Shown here: positions 7,018-14,188 of the stretch, piece by piece
How the letters are laid out: each line of letters opens with the position of its first letter
How positions within the stretch are numbered: the stretch's first letter is position 1
Assembly: GCA_900540005.1 (NCBI GenBank)
Contig: UQEM01000050.1
Span: 1 to 14,931, forward strand
From: an uncultured Ruminococcus sp.
Lineage (GTDB): Bacteria > Bacillota > Clostridia > Oscillospirales > Ruminococcaceae
Reading direction: 5' to 3'
Length of the DNA stretch: 14,931 nucleotides
Program-made: the position numbers and the translations under genes
The notes under the pieces: generated by a model
Database searches by the model: none
Told to the model about the DNA's origin: nothing
Seen by the model: the letters and a program-made list of their open reading frames with translations, nothing else

Positions 7018-7046
7018 ATCATACCACACAGAAGTCCGCTTGTCAA
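7018..7046 (-). promoter_or_regulatory. SigA promoter of the T-box-tyrS unit
   Basis: TTGACA (7046-7041), a 17-base spacer and TATGAT (7023-7018). The start would be near 7011, at the beginning of the T-box leader. Confidence 0.88.
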
Positions 7047-7087
7047 GGGACGATTATTGTTAACATAAAAAAATAACTCTTTTTCTA

Positions 7088-7116
7088 TTGACTTTTCCCC
7101 CATATTACTGTATAAT
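7088..7116 (+). promoter_or_regulatory. Promoter of tRNA-Thr
   Basis: TTGACT (7088-7093), a 17-base spacer and TATAAT (7111-7116), 13 bases before the tRNA 5' end. The promoter serves a single tRNA gene. Confidence 0.9.
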
Positions 7117-7129
7117 GTTATTTGTTGAT

Positions 7130-7205
7130 GCTGATGTGGCACAGTCGGTAGCGCAACGCCTTGGTAAGGCGTAGGTCGTCGGTTCAAGTCCGATCATCAG
7201 CTCCA
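7130..7205 (+). tRNA. tRNA-Thr (anticodon GGT)
   Basis: The acceptor stem GCTGATG (7130-7136) pairs with CATCAGC (7195-7201), with U as discriminator and an encoded CCA (7203-7205). The anticodon stem ACGCC/GGCGT encloses TTGGTAA, giving anticodon GGT (reads ACC and ACU). The T arm has GGTTCAAGTCC. The D stem GCAC/GCGC has one mismatch. It is flanked by its own promoter and terminator. Confidence 0.96.
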
Positions 7206-7209
7206 ACAC

Positions 7210-7252
7210 AAAAAGCTTGCAATAGGTTGTAAAAACCGATTGCAGGCTTTTT
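7210..7252 (+). terminator. tRNA-Thr terminator, also usable leftward
   Basis: AAAAAGCTTGCAAT (7210-7223) and ATTGCAGGCTTTTT (7239-7252) form a 14-bp stem with one G-T pair. It ends tRNA-Thr transcription rightward. Read leftward it also ends in UUUUU, so it can terminate the small minus-strand unit at 7275-7525 as well. Confidence 0.88.
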
Positions 7253-7274
7253 CGTTTATGAGAAACCGAACCCT

Positions 7275-7446
7275 TTACGCCGCATTAAGCGGATCTGAAA
7301 CGACCTCACACTCTGCAATTGTAAAAGGGTCAATATCTATGCATTCTGACGAGTCAAAGCAGCCTGACAAGTCCCATGCAACTGTATCATTCATAACAGT
7401 GAGAGCGCTTCTAGGTCGTGTTGACACTAAGCCTAATTTCAGGCAT
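7275..7446 (-). pseudogene. Small reading frame, apparently frameshifted; unknown
   Basis: A minus-strand ATG at 7446 has AGGAG (7461-7457) 10 bases upstream and a promoter at 7497-7525, but the frame codes only MPEIRLSVNTT and stops at 7411. In the next frame (+1) the sequence is open from before this ATG to a TAA at 7275; its C-terminal part, MNDTVAWDLSGCFDSSECID followed by a short acidic tail ending at 7275, starts at an ATG at 7394 (39 residues) that lacks its own ribosome binding site. A single-base shift would give one protein of about 56 residues with three cysteines. I do not recognise it. It may be a decayed small gene, a sequencing error or a frameshifted gene. Confidence 0.35.
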
Positions 7447-7496
7447 ATTTGCTTTTCTCCTCATATCAGTTGTATTATAACAGTCTCTATACCTTG

Positions 7497-7525
7497 ATTA
7501 TATCATATACCAATCCGAAAATCAA
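7497..7525 (-). promoter_or_regulatory. Promoter of the small minus-strand unit
   Basis: TTGATT (7525-7520), a 17-base spacer and TATAAT (7502-7497), starting 10 bases past the end of the cation-efflux gene. It would drive a transcript of about 280 nt ending at the hairpin 7210-7252. Confidence 0.65.
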
Positions 7526-7535
7526 CGCATTTTCA

Positions 7536-8672
7536 TCATATATCAATATCAAGATTTATCTCAAAGCGATAGTCGGGATAAAGTCTGCGGACATCGGCGC
7601 TTATGTGGTTATAGAGCGTTTCGCGGTCATCGAGAGCGTAGTCGATGATAACATCAAAAACCGCGGTTTTCTTATCGGTTTCCGCATAAAAGCCGTGGAG
7701 CTGCAAAACTCCGTCATGCTCCATGACGACCTTTGTGATAGCATCACGCATTGCGCATATTTCGGGATCTTCACTGTTTACCGAGTATATGCCTATACCC
7801 GACATTATAACCCCGTGCTCTGAGAATGCTCTCTGCGCTATCCTGCGCTCAAGCATATCTATCTGATTCGCGGTAAGTGTGTCCGGGATCTCAACATGAA
7901 CCGAACCGATGATTTTTTCGGGACCGTAGCTGTGAAGGATGAGGTCATAAGCACCGAGGACATTTTCTTCCTCACAGATAGTCTTTTTGAGAGCCGAAAC
8001 GAGTTCCCTGTCGGCTCTCTGCCCGAGAATATCATCAAGATTTTCGGCGAGCATTCCGATACCCGCCTTTATGATGAATCCGGCGATAATAACTCCAACC
8101 CAAGCTTCAAGGCTCACGCCAAAGAGAATGTATATAACAGCAGAAAGCAGAACAGACGAGGACAAGACCGCGTCAAAAAGCGCGTCCGAACCCGAAGCCA
8201 CTAAAGACCCCGACTTCACCCGTTTGCCCGTTTTTCTGACGAAAGTTCCGAGTGCGAGCTTTGCTGCAACGGCAACCCCCACGACAGCGAGAGAAACGGC
8301 AGTGTACTCGGCTTTCTCGGGGTGAATGATTTTCCTGACCGAAGCCACGAGCGAAGTGATTCCTGCGTAGAGGATTATCGCGGCAACTATCATGGTGCTA
8401 AGATATTCAATTCTTCCGTGTCCGAGCGGATGCTTTTTATCAGGCTTTTTTCCTGCAAGCTTAGCTCCGGCGATCGTCACGACCGAGGACATTACATCGC
8501 TCAGATTATTTACCGCGTCGAGAATTATCGCAATGGAATTCACCGCAAGTCCCACCACTGCCTTGGAAGCAGCGAGCAAAACATTTACGGCAACACCGAC
8601 CAGACTCGTTCTTATTATTACCCTGCCCCTGTCGGCAACAGCGCTGTTTACTCCTACCGGCTCCTGATCCAT
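7536..8672 (-). CDS. Cation diffusion facilitator, probable Mn2+ exporter
   Basis: A 378-residue inner-membrane efflux protein of the CDF family, which exports divalent metal in exchange for protons, with six membrane helices in about residues 18-210 followed by a cytosolic C-terminal region longer than usual (about 210-378). The site residues point to manganese: NxxxD in helix 2 (Asn55, Asp59 in LDAVNNLSD) and DxxxD in helix 5 (Asp164, Asp168 in SGSDALFDA), in place of the HxxxD of zinc members. The KHPLGHGRIEY segment (81-91) is typical of CDF proteins. I chose the ATG at 8672 because AAGGTGG sits 8 bases before it; a GTG at 8684 overlaps that site. I see no own promoter between it and the tRNA-Leu terminator, and no terminator of its own. 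Confidence 0.9.
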   Translation of the reverse strand: MDQEPVGVNSAVADRGRVIIRTSLVGVAVNVLLAASKAVVGLAVNSIAIILDAVNNLSDVMSSVVTIAGAKLAGKKPDKKHPLGHGRIEYLSTMIVAAIILYAGITSLVASVRKIIHPEKAEYTAVSLAVVGVAVAAKLALGTFVRKTGKRVKSGSLVASGSDALFDAVLSSSVLLSAVIYILFGVSLEAWVGVIIAGFIIKAGIGMLAENLDDILGQRADRELVSALKKTICEEENVLGAYDLILHSYGPEKIIGSVHVEIPDTLTANQIDMLERRIAQRAFSEHGVIMSGIGIYSVNSEDPEICAMRDAITKVVMEHDGVLQLHGFYAETDKKTAVFDVIIDYALDDRETLYNHISADVRRLYPDYRFEINLDIDI

Positions 8673-8701
8673 TGTTAGCACCACCTTATTTCAAGCATAT
8701 A

Positions 8702-8736
8702 CAAAAAAAGTGCCCCGATAATCGGAACACTTTTTC
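8702..8736 (-). terminator. tRNA-Leu terminator
   Basis: On the minus strand AAAAAGUGUUCCGA pairs with UCGGGGCACUUUUU (14 pairs including two G-U) around a UUA loop and ends in a U run. It begins right after the tRNA CCA end and lies about 30 bases before the cation-efflux start. Confidence 0.88.
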
Positions 8737-8821
8737 TGGTGCGAGTAATGGGACTTGAACCCATACGTCGTGAGACACACGCCCCTCAAACGTGCCTGTC
8801 TGCCTATTCCAGCACACTCGC
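8737..8821 (-). tRNA. tRNA-Leu (anticodon GAG)
   Basis: An 85-nt class II tRNA with a long variable arm. Read leftward, the acceptor GCGAGTG (8821-8815) pairs with TACTCGC, followed by discriminator A and encoded CCA (8739-8737). The anticodon loop TTGAGGG, in stem CACGT/GCGTG, gives GAG, which reads CUC and CUU leucine codons. The T arm has GGGTTCAAGTCCC. Confidence 0.95.
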
Positions 8822-8823
8822 AT

Positions 8824-8857
8824 AAAGCAGTCTTTAGTAGTCTTACCTGACTGCTTT
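8824..8857 (-). other. Hairpin in the tRNA-Leu 5' leader
   Basis: AAAGCAGTC and GACTGCTTT (8857-8849 with 8832-8824, minus strand) form a 9-bp perfect stem around a 16-base loop, between the promoter and the mature tRNA 5' end. It could assist 5' processing of the precursor. Confidence 0.55.
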
Positions 8858-8860
8858 AAT

Positions 8861-8889
8861 ATTATAGCAGATATCTATTCGTTTGTCAA
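8861..8889 (-). promoter_or_regulatory. SigA promoter of tRNA-Leu
   Basis: TTGACA (8889-8884), a 17-base spacer and TATAAT (8866-8861) give a perfect consensus promoter about 40 bases before the tRNA. Confidence 0.92.
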
Positions 8890-8919
8890 TACCTTTTCTA
8901 AAATTTTTCAAAAATTTTT

Positions 8920-10068
8920 TCAGCCGTTGACCGTCCTTACTGACGGGTGTCTTTCATAGTGCTTTTGATTCTTTTCAATGTACATATTACTGTCCATTTC
9001 CTTGAGAAAGCTGTCCGAGGTCATGCCGCTTCTGAAAATGCTTGTTCCTATAGAAAACGAAAGCTTGTACTTTCGGCCTGAGGTCTCGTTGAATTCTCTC
9101 AGCGAACTTCTTATGTTACGGACACAGTCCTCTATCTCCTCCGAGTCGCCTGTCTTTATGAGGATTATGAACTCGTCCCCTGCAAACCTCATGAGCATTG
9201 CGGTATCGGGGAGCGCGAGTCTCATCACCCTTGCCGCATCAATAAGAGCATCATCGCCCGTTGAATGTCCGTAAACGTCATTTATCGACTTAAAGTCGTC
9301 AAGGTCTATCATAATGCCGCCCATGTCCGTTCCCTTACGTTCAAGGCTGTCTATTATCTGATTGAGATAATTACGGTTATACGCCTTGGTAAGCGGATCT
9401 ATGTATGAAAGTTCGTTTTGCAGGCACAGGTGCATTCCCACAAGTCCTATTGAAACCGAGCACCACGCGGTGGAAATACCGTAAATGAACACCTGCAAAA
9501 GCGTTCCCGCAAGCATGGGCGCAAGGAACATCCATATCGGGAAAAATCCCGTATTGCCGAATTTCTTCTTGTGACCGTACCGTACAACCACGCTTATCCC
9601 AAAGTTGACGAGCGTTATCAGATAAAACAAATAACTCAGCATAGTTCTGTGATAAACGTTGTTCGCGCCGATAGAGAAATAGAACTGATATTTAATGTTC
9701 GGTATAAGCGAAAGCACGGTCAGAAATATCACGATACCGAGCACACGGTAATTCTTTCGTATTCTTTTTATATCCCCGTAAAGTCTGTAATCAACATAAA
9801 GGCACCAGGTAAACGAAAGCAGAATATTGTCCGCATAGAGCACCGAATCAAGTGCAAAGGCCAGCGGACGCGCTCCTAAAAATGTCTTTCCGTCTATAAT
9901 GAAGGAAACTGTCTCTATAATACACGCCATTGCGTTTAAAATCATTGCCAGTGTAAATAATCTGTCGGTGAGGCTTCTTCTTTGTCTTGCTACGTGACTG
10001 CTGATGAATAGTATTGTGAGAATAACACACGCCATTGCGTTTGTTGTAATAATAGATTGTATATTCAT
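8920..10068 (-). CDS. Membrane-anchored diguanylate cyclase (GGDEF domain)
   Basis: A 382-residue protein that probably makes the second messenger c-di-GMP from two GTP. About the first 215 residues hold six or seven hydrophobic segments (for example 7-27, 37-57, 109-125, 144-163 and 178-198), a likely membrane sensor. A GGDEF domain follows from LSYIDPLTKAYNRNYL (about 220) through MIDLDDFKSINDVYGHSTGDDAL to YIEKN near the end. The signature is AGDEF (296-300), a variant often still active; the inhibitory RxxD site is absent (PDTA at that place). I chose the ATG at 10068 because AGGAG lies 6 bases upstream and a promoter precedes it; the longer frame to 10161 runs over that promoter. No strong terminator separates it from tRNA-Leu. 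Confidence 0.9.
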   Translation of the reverse strand: MNIQSIITTNAMACVILTILFISSHVARQRRSLTDRLFTLAMILNAMACIIETVSFIIDGKTFLGARPLAFALDSVLYADNILLSFTWCLYVDYRLYGDIKRIRKNYRVLGIVIFLTVLSLIPNIKYQFYFSIGANNVYHRTMLSYLFYLITLVNFGISVVVRYGHKKKFGNTGFFPIWMFLAPMLAGTLLQVFIYGISTAWCSVSIGLVGMHLCLQNELSYIDPLTKAYNRNYLNQIIDSLERKGTDMGGIMIDLDDFKSINDVYGHSTGDDALIDAARVMRLALPDTAMLMRFAGDEFIILIKTGDSEEIEDCVRNIRSSLREFNETSGRKYKLSFSIGTSIFRSGMTSDSFLKEMDSNMYIEKNQKHYERHPSVRTVNG

Positions 10069-10090
10069 TCTCTTCTCCTCTCCACAGAAA

Positions 10091-10119
10091 ATTATAACAC
10101 ATATAACATTTATTTTCAA
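10091..10119 (-). promoter_or_regulatory. Promoter of the GGDEF gene
   Basis: TTGAAA (10119-10114), a 17-base spacer and TATAAT (10096-10091), just upstream of the AGGAG site. Its place supports the ATG at 10068 as start. Confidence 0.8.
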
Positions 10120-10176
10120 TACAGTTTGAAATATTTTACATATTTCGTCAAAATGTTTCAAAGTTTGTACATAATC

Positions 10177-10214
10177 AAAAATGCGCCATACTTTTTCAAG
10201 TACAGCGCATTTTT
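10177..10214 (-). terminator. Terminator of the HtrA gene
   Basis: AAAAATGCGC (10177-10186) and GCGCATTTTT (10205-10214) pair, with an inner TACTT/AAGTA extension. Read leftward it ends in UUUUU, 40 bases past the protease stop. Confidence 0.85.
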
Positions 10215-10254
10215 AATAAGGAGAGTATTACACTTTTGAATCAAGCAGTATTAT

Positions 10255-11700
10255 TTATTCGTTCGAGTCGGAAGATGAGTCTGCCGTATCGGCTTTGTCA
10301 GACTTATCAGCCTTGTCTGCCTTATCAGACTTGTCCGAGTTGCTGCTCTTTGCAGACTTATCAGACTTTACTTCGTCAAGGATGACCTTTGTAGTATGTT
10401 CCTTGCCGTTTCTTACATAGGTAAGTTCAAAAACATCGCCTGCTTCATGCTCGTTCTTCTTGGCGTTGAGTTCCTCGGTCGTGGTGATCTCCTCGCCGTC
10501 AACCTTTGTGATTACATCGCCCGAGCACAGACCTGCATTATCAGCCGCACTACCCTCAGTAACGTCTGTTATATAAGCTCCGACAGGGAGATTGTACATT
10601 CTTGAAATGGTTTCCGTTACATCCTGACAACTGATACCGAGCTGAGGCTTGCCTGTAACATAACCGTACTGCATGAGATCGTCAACGATCTTTGCAACTT
10701 CATTCGAGGGGATCGCAAAACCGATACCCTCAATGCTCGCCTGTGAAGAATAGGACGAGGACATCTTCGAAGAGTTGATTCCGATAACCTGACCGTACTT
10801 ATTGATGAGCGGGCCGCCCGAGTTGCCTGAGTTGATAGCCGCATCTGTCTGGAGAAGGTTCATTGCCTTGTCGTTGATAGTTATTTCACGGTTCTTGCCC
10901 GAAATGATACCGCTTGTAACTGTATCCATAAGCTCAAATCCGAGCGGATTGCCGATAGCAACAACAGATTCGCCAAGCTTCAGGCTGTCGCTGTCGCCGA
11001 ATTCAGCAGCGGTAAGTTCCTCTGCATCTATCTTGAGGACTGCAATATCGCAGTCGGTATCATATCCGACTATCTCCGCATCATAGCTCTTGTCATTGCT
11101 GAGGAGAACCGATATCTCACTTGCCTCGCCTCCGCCGTACTCGCTGTCATAAATAACATGAGCATTTGTTACTACATAACCGTTTTCCGATATAACAACG
11201 CCTGTACCAGTCGCAGTAGCGTCCTGAGTTTCGGGCTGTGAATTGCCGCCGTTGAAGTTAAAGCCGCCGAATCCGCCAAAGCCTCCGAAATCGCTGAAAT
11301 CATATGAATCTGACGAAGAAGTGATCTGGAATGTTGACTCAATTCCGACAACGGAGGGCAGAACCTTTTCTACTATCTCCTCTGTGGAAAGTTCGCCGTT
11401 CTGTACGTCCTCCGGCTTGATTATGCTTACGGTCTCGGCTGAAAGCTTTGAGGAACTATCACTGCTGTCGGAAGAACTGTTCTTATCTGAAGAAGATGAC
11501 GAGGAAGAACTGAGGTCGAATCTGTCATCTATAGCGCGGTAAGCTCCGATAGAACCTGCTGAAACAAGTACCATTGCCATGAGCGAAGCCACTATCTTTG
11601 CACCCGTGTGTTTCTTGGGCTTCTTGGGAGTGTTCATGTTCTCGCCGTTCATCTGATTATTATCCATTGTATTATTGCTGTTGTAATTGTATTCATTCAT
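10255..11700 (-). CDS. HtrA/DegP-type membrane-anchored serine protease with PDZ domain
   Basis: A 481-residue envelope quality-control protease that degrades misfolded exported proteins. A cytosolic Asn-rich tail (1-35) leads to one membrane helix (about 36-54), then a Ser/Asp-rich linker (64-85), a Gly/Phe-rich stretch (139-152) and the trypsin-like domain with His181 (VVTNAHVI), Asp218 (CDIAVLK) and Ser294 (SGNSGGPL). A PDZ domain follows (about 352-445, GVxISCQD-like start, with NAGLCSGDVITKVDGEEI). The C-terminal 35 residues are Lys/Ser/Asp triplets (SDK, ADK). I chose the ATG at 11700: AAAGGA lies 11 bases upstream, while the longer frame needs a TTG overlapping that site. Family role is certain; HtrA, HtrB and YyxA types cannot be told apart here. 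Confidence 0.94.
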   Translation of the reverse strand: MNEYNYNSNNTMDNNQMNGENMNTPKKPKKHTGAKIVASLMAMVLVSAGSIGAYRAIDDRFDLSSSSSSSSDKNSSSDSSDSSSKLSAETVSIIKPEDVQNGELSTEEIVEKVLPSVVGIESTFQITSSSDSYDFSDFGGFGGFGGFNFNGGNSQPETQDATATGTGVVISENGYVVTNAHVIYDSEYGGGEASEISVLLSNDKSYDAEIVGYDTDCDIAVLKIDAEELTAAEFGDSDSLKLGESVVAIGNPLGFELMDTVTSGIISGKNREITINDKAMNLLQTDAAINSGNSGGPLINKYGQVIGINSSKMSSSYSSQASIEGIGFAIPSNEVAKIVDDLMQYGYVTGKPQLGISCQDVTETISRMYNLPVGAYITDVTEGSAADNAGLCSGDVITKVDGEEITTTEELNAKKNEHEAGDVFELTYVRNGKEHTTKVILDEVKSDKSAKSSNSDKSDKADKADKSDKADTADSSSDSNE

Positions 11701-11999
11701 GATATTCACGATCCTTTTCAAGTATTCCCCTCGGGTCTTTCCCTCAGGCTATGGTTATATTATAAGGGCGCTTTGTGATATTGGTTTGCGGCAATTGTAT
11801 AGCTTTTCGGAAGAGTTTGTGTTGCTTTTTTCACCCACTTGACAGTCTTGTGTCAGATATTTTCACAAATCGTACATATTTGGCGTATCATCAGCCAAAA
11901 ACGGACTTTCAGCATTTCCCATTAACAAAAAATTAATAAAAGCTATTGCAATTCAGAAAAAATAGTTGTATAATATACGAGATAGGAAAGGAGGCTGCC
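11701..11999. other. Divergent intergenic region between HtrA and HD genes
   Basis: About 300 bases without a gene. Leftward, a TATAAT (11764-11759) could be the -10 of the protease gene but has no good -35 (AAACCA), so it may need an activator or another sigma factor. An imperfect inverted repeat TTGACAgtcttgTGTCAG (11840-11856) and a small hairpin TTTGGC/GCCAAA (11879-11899) lie in the middle, without T runs. The rightward promoter at 11946 is listed separately. Confidence 0.4.
11946..11974 (+). promoter_or_regulatory. Promoter of the HD-domain gene
   Basis: TTGCAA (11946-11951), a 17-base spacer and TATAAT (11969-11974), giving a leader of about 20 bases to the ATG at 12000. Confidence 0.78.
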
Positions 12000-12506
12000 A
12001 TGCCTAACGCAATCTGCTCCAAAAAGGAGCTGTCACTATGCAGCTACTACTTTTGTGTTGATGATATAATCGACGCAAATGAGCTCCGCGAGCTTAAAAT
12101 GATAGTTCATCATATCTCGTCCAATCGTTTCCAGCATTGCCTTAATGTCTCATACTACAGCTATATAGTATGCAGAAAATTCGGGCTGAATGCACGTTCC
12201 GCGGCAAGAGCCGGTCTTTTGCACGACCTGTTCTACTACGACCGCAAGGAGTACAACTCGACCAAGATCAAGGGTCAGCCCTCTCACAGCAATATGCACT
12301 CTAAAATCGCACTCCGCAACGCCGAGAGGCTCACAAATCTTTCCGTGCTTGAGAAAGACATAATAAGGAAGCATATGTGGCCCATGACCACAAAGCTCCC
12401 CTCATACAAGGAAAGCTATGTCGTGACCATGATAGACAAATACTGCGCGATCCTCGAATTCTGCATACCCAAACTGATGAAAGCAATAAGCATTGTAAAG
12501 AAATAA
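12000..12506 (+). CDS. Small HD-domain phosphohydrolase-like protein
   Basis: A 168-residue cytosolic protein with the metal-binding residues of the HD superfamily (phosphohydrolases acting on nucleotides or phosphodiesters): His46 in RFQHCLNVS, the His75-Asp76 pair in AGLLHDLFYYD, His96/His100 in the SHSNMHSKIA segment, His125 in KHMWPM and Asp146 in MIDKYCA. This pattern resembles a conserved clostridial group of stand-alone HD proteins whose substrate I do not know. The ATG at 12000 has an excellent AAAGGAGG 5 bases upstream; an in-frame ATG at 11946 overlaps the promoter and is rejected. It is a single-gene unit between its own promoter and a terminator, and converges on rny, itself an HD protein but otherwise unrelated. 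Confidence 0.82.
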   Translation: MPNAICSKKELSLCSYYFCVDDIIDANELRELKMIVHHISSNRFQHCLNVSYYSYIVCRKFGLNARSAARAGLLHDLFYYDRKEYNSTKIKGQPSHSNMHSKIALRNAERLTNLSVLEKDIIRKHMWPMTTKLPSYKESYVVTMIDKYCAILEFCIPKLMKAISIVKK

Positions 12507-12511
12507 AAACG

Positions 12512-12545
12512 AAAGGTCTCCGTCAGTCAGCGGAGACCTTTTTGC
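12512..12545 (+). terminator. Terminator of the HD-domain gene
   Basis: AAAGGTCTCCG (12512-12522) and CGGAGACCTTT (12531-12541) form an 11-bp stem with an 8-base loop and a T run, directly after the stop codon. Confidence 0.9.
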
Positions 12546-12561
12546 TGGGTCGCTATAGCGC

Positions 12562-12590
12562 AAAAAAGCGGGCAGCTTTTGCTGTCCGCT
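12562..12590 (-). terminator. rny terminator
   Basis: On the minus strand AGCGGACAGC (12590-12581) pairs with GCUGCCCGCU (12576-12567) with one mismatch and an AAAA loop, followed by UUUUU. It lies just past the rny stop. A 10-base palindrome CGCTATAGCG (12551-12560) separates it from the convergent terminator. Confidence 0.88.
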
Positions 12591-12598
12591 TATATTGT

Positions 12599-14179
12599 TT
12601 ATTTTGCGTAGTCTGTAACTCTGCTTTCACGAATGATATTGACCTTGATCTGACCGGGATAGTCCATCTCGGTTTCAATCTGCTGAGCGATCTGTCTTGC
12701 AACAAGAACCATCTTGTCATCGTTGATGACCTCAGGCTGAACCATGATCCTGATCTCGCGTCCTGCCTGAACAGCAAAGCACTTCTCAACTCCCTCGTAG
12801 GAGTTGCAGATCTCCTCAAGCTTCTGGAGTCGCTTGATGTAGCTTTCATAGTTTTCGCTTCTTGCAGCAGGTCTTGCCGCAGAGATAGCGTCAGCCGCCT
12901 GAACAATGCAGGCAATGACAGTTCTCGGCTCGACATCGTTGTGGTGAGCCTCGACCGCATGGATAACGACAGGGCTTTCGTTGTACTTCTTACAAACGTC
13001 AACGCCTATCTGAACGTGTGAACCCTCGATCTCGGAAGTGAGAGCCTTACCGATGTCGTGCAGAAGTCCCGCACGTCTTGCAATATTTGCGTCAACGCCA
13101 AGCTCGGAAGCAAGAACGCCGCTGAGCTTTGCGACCTCGATAGAGTGGTCAAGAACATTCTGACGGTAGCTTGTACGGAACTTGAGTCGTCCGATAAGCT
13201 TGATAAGCTCGTGATTGAGACCGTGAACATTGGTCTCGATAACAGCTCTCTCACCCTCCTGCTTAATGCGGTACTCGACCTCGCGGCGAGCCTTATCGAC
13301 CATTTCCTCGATACGGGTGGGGTGGATCCTGCCGTCTGCAATAAGCTTTTCGAGGGCAATTCTTGCAACCTCGCGGCGAATCTGATCAAAGCATGAAAGT
13401 GTGATAGCTTCGGGAGTATCATCGATAATGAGGTCAACACCCGTGAGTGTTTCGAGGGCACGGATATTGCGTCCCTCTCTGCCGATGATCCTTCCCTTCA
13501 TTTCGTCATTGGGGAGCGGAACGACCGAAACGGCTGCCTCAGATACCTGATCTGCCGCGACTTTGGCGATTGCGAGCGAGATGTAGCCTCTCGCCTTCTC
13601 GTTGCACTCGTCCTTGATCTGCTGCTCATAAGCCGCAACCTTGACAGCCTTTTCGTGAACGAGATCGTCCTCCAGTTTTGAAAGTATGTATTCTTTTGCC
13701 TGATCCTTGGTAAATTCAGAAATCCTCTCAAGAATATCCATCTGGCTTTTCTTTATCGAATCAGCCTCCTTGAGCTTTTCCTCAGCCGATTTCAGTTTCT
13801 GGTTGAGGAGATCGTCCTTTTTCTCAAGGTTGTCGGTCTTCTTGTCGAGATTTTCTTCCTTCTGCTGCATACGTCTTTCCTGACGTGACAGATCTGCTCT
13901 GCGATCTTTGATCTCTTTATCTGCGTCGCTGCGCAGCTTGTGTATCTCGTCCTTGGCTTCGATGAGAGCGCTTTTCTTCTTGTTTTCAGCATCCTTCTCA
14001 GCGTCCTCGATGATACGTTCCGCCTGCTGTTCAGCCGAGCCTACAATAGCCTCTGCCTGCTGTCTGCGCTGTTCTATACCGGCAGCCACACCCTTTTTAT
14101 AGGCTGTAAATCCGGCAACAGCTACCATTATCAGCAATACGACCGCAACTAAAATAAGGATAATTGTTATGAGATCCAT
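12599..14179 (-). CDS. rny: Ribonuclease Y
   Basis: RNase Y is the membrane-tethered endoribonuclease that starts mRNA decay and processing in many Firmicutes. The 526-residue product (usual 510-530) has the full layout: an N-terminal membrane helix (about 4-25), a long charged coiled coil (about 35-200), a KH domain with [12 protein letters not shown] (229-240), and an HD domain with Asp344-His345, His374-Asp375 (GLLHDIGK) and Asp430 (about 343-435), then the conserved C-terminal region ending VTDYAK. I prefer the ATG at 14179: the strong AAAGGAGG is 11 bases before it but only 2 bases before the alternative ATG at 14188. The predicted leader is long (about 345 nt) and structured. It is a single-gene unit. 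Confidence 0.97.
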   Translation of the reverse strand: MDLITIILILVAVVLLIMVAVAGFTAYKKGVAAGIEQRRQQAEAIVGSAEQQAERIIEDAEKDAENKKKSALIEAKDEIHKLRSDADKEIKDRRADLSRQERRMQQKEENLDKKTDNLEKKDDLLNQKLKSAEEKLKEADSIKKSQMDILERISEFTKDQAKEYILSKLEDDLVHEKAVKVAAYEQQIKDECNEKARGYISLAIAKVAADQVSEAAVSVVPLPNDEMKGRIIGREGRNIRALETLTGVDLIIDDTPEAITLSCFDQIRREVARIALEKLIADGRIHPTRIEEMVDKARREVEYRIKQEGERAVIETNVHGLNHELIKLIGRLKFRTSYRQNVLDHSIEVAKLSGVLASELGVDANIARRAGLLHDIGKALTSEIEGSHVQIGVDVCKKYNESPVVIHAVEAHHNDVEPRTVIACIVQAADAISAARPAARSENYESYIKRLQKLEEICNSYEGVEKCFAVQAGREIRIMVQPEVINDDKMVLVARQIAQQIETEMDYPGQIKVNIIRESRVTDYAK

Positions 14180-14188
14180 ACAGTGCAT

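Noticed and set aside
7240..7497. 85-codon plus-strand frame downstream of tRNA-Thr
   Set aside because: Its start lies inside the tRNA terminator, no ribosome binding site is seen, and the promoter, Shine-Dalgarno and open frame all lie on the minus strand.
12377..13021. 214-codon plus-strand frame opposite the end of rny
   Set aside because: It overlaps the HD gene, two terminators and rny, and is a shadow frame.
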